The position numbers were made by a program, and so were the translations under genes. Source: Eleftheria terrae (lineage in GTDB: Bacteria > Pseudomonadota > Gammaproteobacteria > Burkholderiales > Burkholderiaceae_C). From it: a stretch of DNA of 64,000 nt. The DNA lies in contig NZ_CP106951.1 in the NCBI RefSeq assembly GCF_030419005.1, forward strand, positions 5,391,963-5,455,962, read 5' to 3'. Of the stretch, positions 59,172 through 64,000 are shown in pieces (position 1 is the stretch's first letter; each line of letters starts with the position of its first letter). The notes below the pieces were generated by a model, which did no database searches, was not told the DNA's origin, and was given only the letters and a program-made list of their open reading frames with translations.

Positions 59172-61394
59172 CTACAAGTCCAGCTCCGCCTGCAGCGCGT
59201 CGGGATCGCGCGAGGAGCGGCCCGCCTTCAGCCGGTAGCGACCCGGCAGCAGCCGCCGCTGGTGCAGCTGGGTGTCCCACGCGGCCAGTCGGTCGCGCTC
59301 CACCGTCACGGTCAGCTCGCGCGCCTCGCCTGGCGCCAGCCACACCTTGCGCCAGGCCACCAGCCGTTGTGGCGCATCGCCCGCTGCGGCGGGCAGGCTG
59401 GCGTAGACCTGAACCACTTCGGCACCTGCCCGTGAGCCGGTGTTCTGCACGCGCAGGTGCACGGCCACCGTGTCGGGCCCGGCCTTTGAAAGTTCGAGCA
59501 TCGAGTACGCAAACGTCGTGTAAGACAAGCCGTGGCCGAAGGCGAACAGCGGCTCGATGCCACGGGCATCGAACCACCGGTAACCCATGGCGACGCCCTC
59601 GTGGTACACGACGTCGAGGTCTGTGGTCGAGATGGCTGGCTGGGGCAGGTCGCCCTCGCGGCGGGGGAAGCTCATGGGCAGCCGCCCCGACGGGTTCACC
59701 TCGCCAAACAGCACCTGCGCCATGGCAGGGCCGCCACGAATGCCCGGGTACCAGGCCTGCAATACGGCGGGCACCGCGTCCAGCCACGGCATCGTGACGG
59801 CGGTGCCGGTCTGCAGCACCACCACCGTGTGCGGGTTGGCCGCAGCGACCGCGGTGATCAAGGCCTCCTGGTCATGGCTGTAGTTCCACGGGTCGCTGCC
59901 AGGGCCGGGCAGGGCCAGCGAGGGCAGGTCCCGCTGCTCGGTGGTCCACTGGGTGGCGAACACCAGGGCGACATCCGCGCTCGAGGCGGCTGCCGCCGCG
60001 GCGGCAGCATCGCTGCCATCGACGTACTGCACCCCGGCCTGCGGCAGCCGCGCGCGGATCGCCTCCAGCGGGGATGAGCGGTAGTAGATCGCACACGGTC
60101 GCGTCACCGGCCGAGGGTCCACCGGCGGGTCGGGCTGCAGGCAGCTCACCGGGTTGCCGTCGTGCGCCGGCACCTTGGCCGAACCGCCACCGGAGATCAC
60201 ACCCACATCGGCATGGCCGCCGATCACGACCACGCTCTGCAGGGCATCGGCCTGCAGTGGCAGCACCGGCCTGGAGGCGTCCGCGGGCGGGCTGTTCTTC
60301 AGCAACACCATGCCCTGGGCGGCGATGTGCTCGGCCAGCGCCTCGCCGGCGGCCCGGTCTACGCTGCCGCCGCGCCGCGGCGGGTCGTCCATGAGGCCGA
60401 TGCGGTAGAGCGTGCGCAGCTTGCGCAGCACCATGTCGTCCAGCCGGGCCAGCGGCACCTGGCCGGCCTGCACGGCGGCCTTGAGCTTCTGGTTGAAGAA
60501 GGTCGGCACGTCCAGCGTGCCGATGCTGTCGTCCTCCGAGCCGGGCTGCTCCTCATCAGTGCCCGCCAGGGCAGCGCGCACGGTGTCGGTGATGCCGTAG
60601 ATCCAGTCGGCCTGCACCACGCCGCGGTAGCCCCATTCCTGCTTCAGCACACCGTTGAGGAGGCCGCCGTGCTCGCAGGCCTTGAGTCCGTTGATGCGGT
60701 TGTAGCCGCACATCACGTTGCCGGGGCGTGACCGCTTGATGGCCAGCTCGAAGGCCAGCAGCTCCAGTTCCCGCATCGTGCGCTCGTCCACCACCGAATT
60801 GGATTCGTAGCGGCGCGTCTCCTGCTGGTTCAGCGCGAAGTGCTTGACGGTGGCGATGACCTGCTCACCCTGGGTGCCTTCAGTGCGGTGGGCCGCCATC
60901 AGCCCGGCCAGCACCGGGTCTTCGCCCATGTATTCGAAGGTGCGGCCGTTGCGCGGCTCACGGGTCAGGTTGATGCCGGCGCCCAGGCCCACCGCAAAGC
61001 CGAGCGCGCGCAGCTCCTGCCCGATGAGCTGGCCGTAGCGGGTGGCGAGCAGCGGGTCCCAGCTGGCTGCCAGGGCCAGGGGCGCCGGCAGTGCGGTCGA
61101 GCCGGAGTCGGGCAGGTTGATGCCGCTGGCGCTGTCGACCATCGCGAGGTCCGGCACGCCCAGCCGTGGAATGCCGTCGATGAAGCCCGCACCCGGCTCA
61201 CGAAAGCCCACGCCGTGCACCAACTGGATCTTCTCGTCCAGCGTCATGCGGGTGAGCAGGGCGCTGGCCCGCCGCTCGGCCTGCTCCTCGGCGGAAGGCG
61301 GGCCCTCGTCATCACCGCCGCCACCGCAGGTGGCCAGGGCCAGGCACAGCAGGAGCAGCGAAGCGACACAGGCACGCAGCGGCGGTCTCGGCAT
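59172..61394 (-). CDS. Glycoside hydrolase family 3 enzyme, probable lipoprotein beta-glucosidase
   Basis: 740 residues from the ATG at 61394 (GGGAGAG upstream). A signal peptide with possible lipobox ALATC (Cys23) and then a GGGGDDE linker suggests outer-membrane anchoring. GH3 N-domain: TMDEKIQLVHG-like TLDEKIQLVHG, KHFALNQQETRR (184-195) and the nucleophile Asp263 in VVQADWIYG. The C-domain has VLLKNSPPADASRPVLPL and VVIGGHADVGVISGGGS. A fibronectin-III-like domain follows FAFGHGLSYTTFAYS. It likely cleaves beta-glucosides or xylosides. It is divergent from the ROK regulator gene. Confidence 0.93.
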   Translation of the reverse strand: MPRPPLRACVASLLLLCLALATCGGGGDDEGPPSAEEQAERRASALLTRMTLDEKIQLVHGVGFREPGAGFIDGIPRLGVPDLAMVDSASGINLPDSGSTALPAPLALAASWDPLLATRYGQLIGQELRALGFAVGLGAGINLTREPRNGRTFEYMGEDPVLAGLMAAHRTEGTQGEQVIATVKHFALNQQETRRYESNSVVDERTMRELELLAFELAIKRSRPGNVMCGYNRINGLKACEHGGLLNGVLKQEWGYRGVVQADWIYGITDTVRAALAGTDEEQPGSEDDSIGTLDVPTFFNQKLKAAVQAGQVPLARLDDMVLRKLRTLYRIGLMDDPPRRGGSVDRAAGEALAEHIAAQGMVLLKNSPPADASRPVLPLQADALQSVVVIGGHADVGVISGGGSAKVPAHDGNPVSCLQPDPPVDPRPVTRPCAIYYRSSPLEAIRARLPQAGVQYVDGSDAAAAAAAASSADVALVFATQWTTEQRDLPSLALPGPGSDPWNYSHDQEALITAVAAANPHTVVVLQTGTAVTMPWLDAVPAVLQAWYPGIRGGPAMAQVLFGEVNPSGRLPMSFPRREGDLPQPAISTTDLDVVYHEGVAMGYRWFDARGIEPLFAFGHGLSYTTFAYSMLELSKAGPDTVAVHLRVQNTGSRAGAEVVQVYASLPAAAGDAPQRLVAWRKVWLAPGEARELTVTVERDRLAAWDTQLHQRRLLPGRYRLKAGRSSRDPDALQAELDL

Positions 61395-61586
61395 GGCAGC
61401 TCTCCCAGGCGATGCGGGGTGCACCGGAGCCATCAGGGGCAAAGAGCGAGCCAGCCGGGTAGATGAACCGGGGTGGCAGGGCAGGCGGCCGGCGCGCCGC
61501 TGCTCGGGCACCAGGCCGCCCCCATCGACCGGCCCAGGCAACGCCTTCGGGTAATCCCTCACAGACGGACCCGCTTTCCTTCCTAA

Positions 61587-61609
61587 AATTAATTCAACTT
61601 GAATTAATT
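61587..61609. promoter_or_regulatory. Perfect 23-bp palindrome, probable ROK operator
   Basis: AATTAATTCAA, a central C, and its exact reverse complement. It is strongly AT-rich in GC-rich surroundings and ends 14 bp before the ROK start codon. Palindromes of this composition are typical NagC/XylR-type operators. Confidence 0.75.
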
Positions 61610-61623
61610 AATAGGACACGGCT

Positions 61624-62865
61624 GTGACACCGCCCCGCCCCGGCAGGGGGACCAACTCGGTCAACCTGCGCCAGTACAACGAGCGCACGCTGCTGCAGCG
61701 CTTGCGCCGGGCGGGCGAAGCGTCGAAGGCCGACCTGGCGCGCTGGGCACAGCTCACCAACACGGCGGTCGGCAGCATCGTGCAGTCGCTGGAAGAGGCG
61801 GGCCTGATCGAGACCTTCGGCCGCCGGCAGGACGGGCAACGCGGCCAGCCGGCCAGCCTCTACCGGCTCAACCCCAAGGGCGCCTTCGGCGTTGGCGTGC
61901 GACTGGACCGCACCAGCATCGAGACCGTGCTGGTCGACCTGTCCGGCAAGATGCTGGCGCGACGGGCCCACGACCTGTTGCTGCCGCATCCGAACAAGGC
62001 GCTGGAGCTGGTGCAGCGCGACGTCGCCTCGGTGCTCGACGTGCTCGGCCCCGGCGAACGCCAGCGTCTGGCCGGCGTGGGCCTGGCCCAGCCCTACAAC
62101 CTCGGCAGCTGGCTGCGCGAGCTCGACCTGGAGGCCGATTTCCGCGTCTGGGACGAGATCGACTTCGGCGCCTTGCTGGCCCAGGCGGTGCAACTGCCGG
62201 TATTCAAGGAGAACGATGGCAACGCCGCCGGCATTGCCGAACTGTTCTTCGGCGCAGGCCGCGCCAGCAGCGATTTCCTCTACCTCTTCATTGGCCCGGC
62301 CATTGGCGGCGCGGTGGTGGTGGACGGGGAAGGCATGCGGGGCCGCACCGGCAATGCGGCCGACGTCGCGATGATTCCGGTGCCGCCAAGCCGGCTGCCG
62401 TCCGCGCCCGTCACCGGCAAGCCCTGGGACATCCTGCTTACCAGGGCGTCGCTCAATGCCTTGACACGCCACCTGCGCTTCCACGGCGAGCACATTGCCG
62501 GCCGCAACGAACTGCAGGCCTGTTATGAGCGCGGCATGCCGGCCGTGCGCGAATGGCTGGACGATTGTGTCGATGCCCTGGTGCCGGCGGTGCGCGCCGC
62601 CATCGCCGTGCTCGACGTGCCGATGTGCGTGATCGACGCCGACATCGATGGCGGCCTCATCGAGGAGCTGATGGCCCGGCTCGACCACGGGCTGCGCTCC
62701 ATCGCCCCCGAGTCGCGCGGCACGCCGCAGCTGCGGCGCGGCAGCTTCGGTGCCGATGCAGGCGCCCTGGGCGCGGCCAGCCTGCCGATGTTCTTCAACT
62801 TCTCGCCGCGTGCCGACGTCCTGCGCGGCCACGGGTCCCGATCCGCGGAGATGGTCCATGTCTGA
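61624..62865 (+). CDS. ROK family transcriptional regulator (XylR/NagC-like)
   Basis: 413 residues from a GTG start with AGGACACGG upstream. The winged helix-turn-helix at 17-75 has [36 protein letters not shown], then a ROK sugar-binding domain from about 85 on ([63 protein letters not shown]). The zinc motif CXCGXXGC of ROK kinases is absent and the usual GHG-type segment reads [12 protein letters not shown], so it is a regulator, not a sugar kinase. Its stop overlaps the ABC ATPase start by 8 bp. Confidence 0.93.
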   Translation: MTPPRPGRGTNSVNLRQYNERTLLQRLRRAGEASKADLARWAQLTNTAVGSIVQSLEEAGLIETFGRRQDGQRGQPASLYRLNPKGAFGVGVRLDRTSIETVLVDLSGKMLARRAHDLLLPHPNKALELVQRDVASVLDVLGPGERQRLAGVGLAQPYNLGSWLRELDLEADFRVWDEIDFGALLAQAVQLPVFKENDGNAAGIAELFFGAGRASSDFLYLFIGPAIGGAVVVDGEGMRGRTGNAADVAMIPVPPSRLPSAPVTGKPWDILLTRASLNALTRHLRFHGEHIAGRNELQACYERGMPAVREWLDDCVDALVPAVRAAIAVLDVPMCVIDADIDGGLIEELMARLDHGLRSIAPESRGTPQLRRGSFGADAGALGAASLPMFFNFSPRADVLRGHGSRSAEMVHV

Positions 62866-64000
62866 ACCTGTTCCCCTGCTCGAACTGCGCAACGTCTCCA
62901 AGACCTTCCCCGGCGTGAAGGCGCTGCAGCGGGTGGAGCTGCGCATCCACCGCGGTGAGGTGCATGCGCTGATGGGCGAGAACGGCGCGGGCAAGTCCAC
63001 GCTGATGAAGATCCTCTCCGGCGCCTACATCGCCGATGCGGGGGCCGAGGTGCGCATCGAGGGCCAGCCGGTCGTGATCGACGGCCCGGTGGCCGCCAAG
63101 GCGCTCGGCGTGGCGGTGATCTACCAGGAGTTGAGCCTGGCCCCCAACCTCACGGTGGCCGAGAACATCTACATGGGCCGCCCTTTGCGTCGCCGCGGCC
63201 TGATCGACCGTGCTGCCATGCAGCAGGCCTGCGCCGGCGTGCTGCAGCGCCTGGGCGCCGACTTCGGCCCGGCCGCCATGGTGGCGGGCCTGTCGATCGC
63301 ACAGCGCCAGCTGGTGGAGATCGCCCGGGCGGTGCACTTCGACGCCCGCATCCTGGTGATGGATGAGCCGACCACCCCGCTGTCCAGCCATGAAACCGAC
63401 CGCCTCTTCGCCCTGATCCGCCAACTGCGGGCGGACGGCCTGGCCATCATCTACATCAGCCACCGCATGGCCGAGATCGACGAGCTGGCCGACCGCGTGA
63501 CGGTGCTGCGTGACGGCTGCTATGCCGGCACGCTGCTGCGCGACGAGCTCTCGCAGGACCGGCTGGTGAAGATGATGGTGGGGCGCGACCTGTCGGGCTT
63601 CTATCGCAAGGAGCACCAGGCCACCACCGCCGGCGCGGTGGTACTGGCGGCTCGCGGCCTGGCCGACGGCCGGCGCGTGCGGGGCTGCAGCCTGGAGCTG
63701 CGGGCCGGTGAGGTGCTCGGCATCGCGGGCCTGGTGGGGGCCGGCCGCACCGAGCTGGCACGCCTGATCTTCGGCGCCGATGCCCGCATTGCCGGCGAGC
63801 TGACGCTGGATGGCCGCCCGCTGCACATCAGCCAGCCGCGCGACGCGATCGAAGCCGGCATCGTCTACCTGACCGAGGACCGCAAGGGCCAGGGCCTGTT
63901 TCTCGACATGAGCGTGCACGAGAACATCAACGTCATGGTGTGCCCGCGTGATGCCGGCGCCGCCGGGGTGATGGACCGGCGGCAGGCTGCCGAGCGCACC
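62858..64000 (+). CDS. Sugar ABC transporter ATP-binding protein (XylG/RbsA/MglA type), partial
   Basis: The first 381 codons; the gene runs off the window. The first ATPase domain has [17 protein letters not shown] (Walker A), the Q-loop [20 protein letters not shown], signature [14 protein letters not shown] and Walker [14 protein letters not shown] (most relatives read DEPTA-L). The second domain starts near 250 with [20 protein letters not shown], a degenerate P-loop as usual in this tandem family. It imports a monosaccharide or related sugar. It overlaps the ROK gene, so regulator and transporter are co-transcribed. Confidence 0.95.
   Translation, partial: MSEPVPLLELRNVSKTFPGVKALQRVELRIHRGEVHALMGENGAGKSTLMKILSGAYIADAGAEVRIEGQPVVIDGPVAAKALGVAVIYQELSLAPNLTVAENIYMGRPLRRRGLIDRAAMQQACAGVLQRLGADFGPAAMVAGLSIAQRQLVEIARAVHFDARILVMDEPTTPLSSHETDRLFALIRQLRADGLAIIYISHRMAEIDELADRVTVLRDGCYAGTLLRDELSQDRLVKMMVGRDLSGFYRKEHQATTAGAVVLAARGLADGRRVRGCSLELRAGEVLGIAGLVGAGRTELARLIFGADARIAGELTLDGRPLHISQPRDAIEAGIVYLTEDRKGQGLFLDMSVHENINVMVCPRDAGAAGVMDRRQAAERT

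Overview
The window is GC-rich, densely coded chromosomal DNA from a betaproteobacterium. It most resembles Burkholderiales of the Rubrivivax/Leptothrix/Caldimonas group. The evidence is the gene order exbB-exbD-lpxK-Trm112-kdsB-adk, the order icd-csp-clpS-clpA, a full ccoNOQP/ccoGHIS locus next to fnr and hemN, a PEP-CTERM protein, and betaproteobacterial-type proteins throughout. No replication, plasmid or phage genes are seen. Species-level placement is not possible from this alone.

Layout. 1-0.9 kb: end of an aryl-CoA ligase gene and a 4-hydroxybenzoyl-CoA-type thioesterase. 0.9-4.8 kb (minus): envelope and nucleotide operon exbBD-lpxK-Trm112-kdsB-adk. 5.2-9.5 kb: xseA, sodB and a TctD/TctE-like two-component pair. 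9.8-21.6 kb: the microaerobic respiration locus: DUF192 protein, ccoI, ccoS, ccoNOQP, ccoG, ccoH, a small membrane protein, fnr, hemN and a SafE/TauE-like membrane protein. Two FNR-type sites lie exactly where expected, before ccoN and between fnr and hemN. 21.8-26.8 kb: icd, a csp gene with an extended tail, clpS and clpA. 26.8-30.2 kb (minus): mtfA, lpxH, two cyclophilins and a TPR lipoprotein-like or secreted protein. 30.4-36.1 kb: cysS, an AlkA-type glycosylase, accA, tilS and lysC.

36.2-42.1 kb is an accessory segment. It begins at tRNA-Ser(GCT) and holds an IS66-family element with a frameshifted tnpA, about 900 bp without recognisable genes, two exported proteins with less GC-rich codon use, and a decayed IS3-family orfA. 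One of the exported proteins fuses a PhnD-like binding domain to a rhodanese domain. 42.1-43.5 kb carries a PEP-CTERM protein and two arrays of 7-bp tandem repeats. A third 7-bp array lies at 23.2 kb after icd.

43.5-48.3 kb (minus) is a probable copper module: DUF2946 protein, TonB-dependent receptor, PepSY membrane protein and PCu(A)C chaperone. It could supply the copper that the cbb3 oxidase needs, but that link is inference. 48.4-58.7 kb: M3 oligopeptidase, H-NS protein, a Fur-box-preceded Fe(III) binding protein, an orphan receiver-like protein, YggX, ArgA and HrpA. 58.8-64 kb: a small zinc-ribbon-like protein, a GH3 glycosidase lipoprotein, and a divergent ROK regulator overlapping a sugar ABC ATPase gene that runs off the end. 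A perfect 23-bp palindrome lies just before the ROK gene.

Most of the window is conserved housekeeping DNA. The least explained material is the exported pair at 39.8-41.4 kb, the heptamer arrays, and the small unassigned proteins at 18.0, 52.5 and 58.8 kb.
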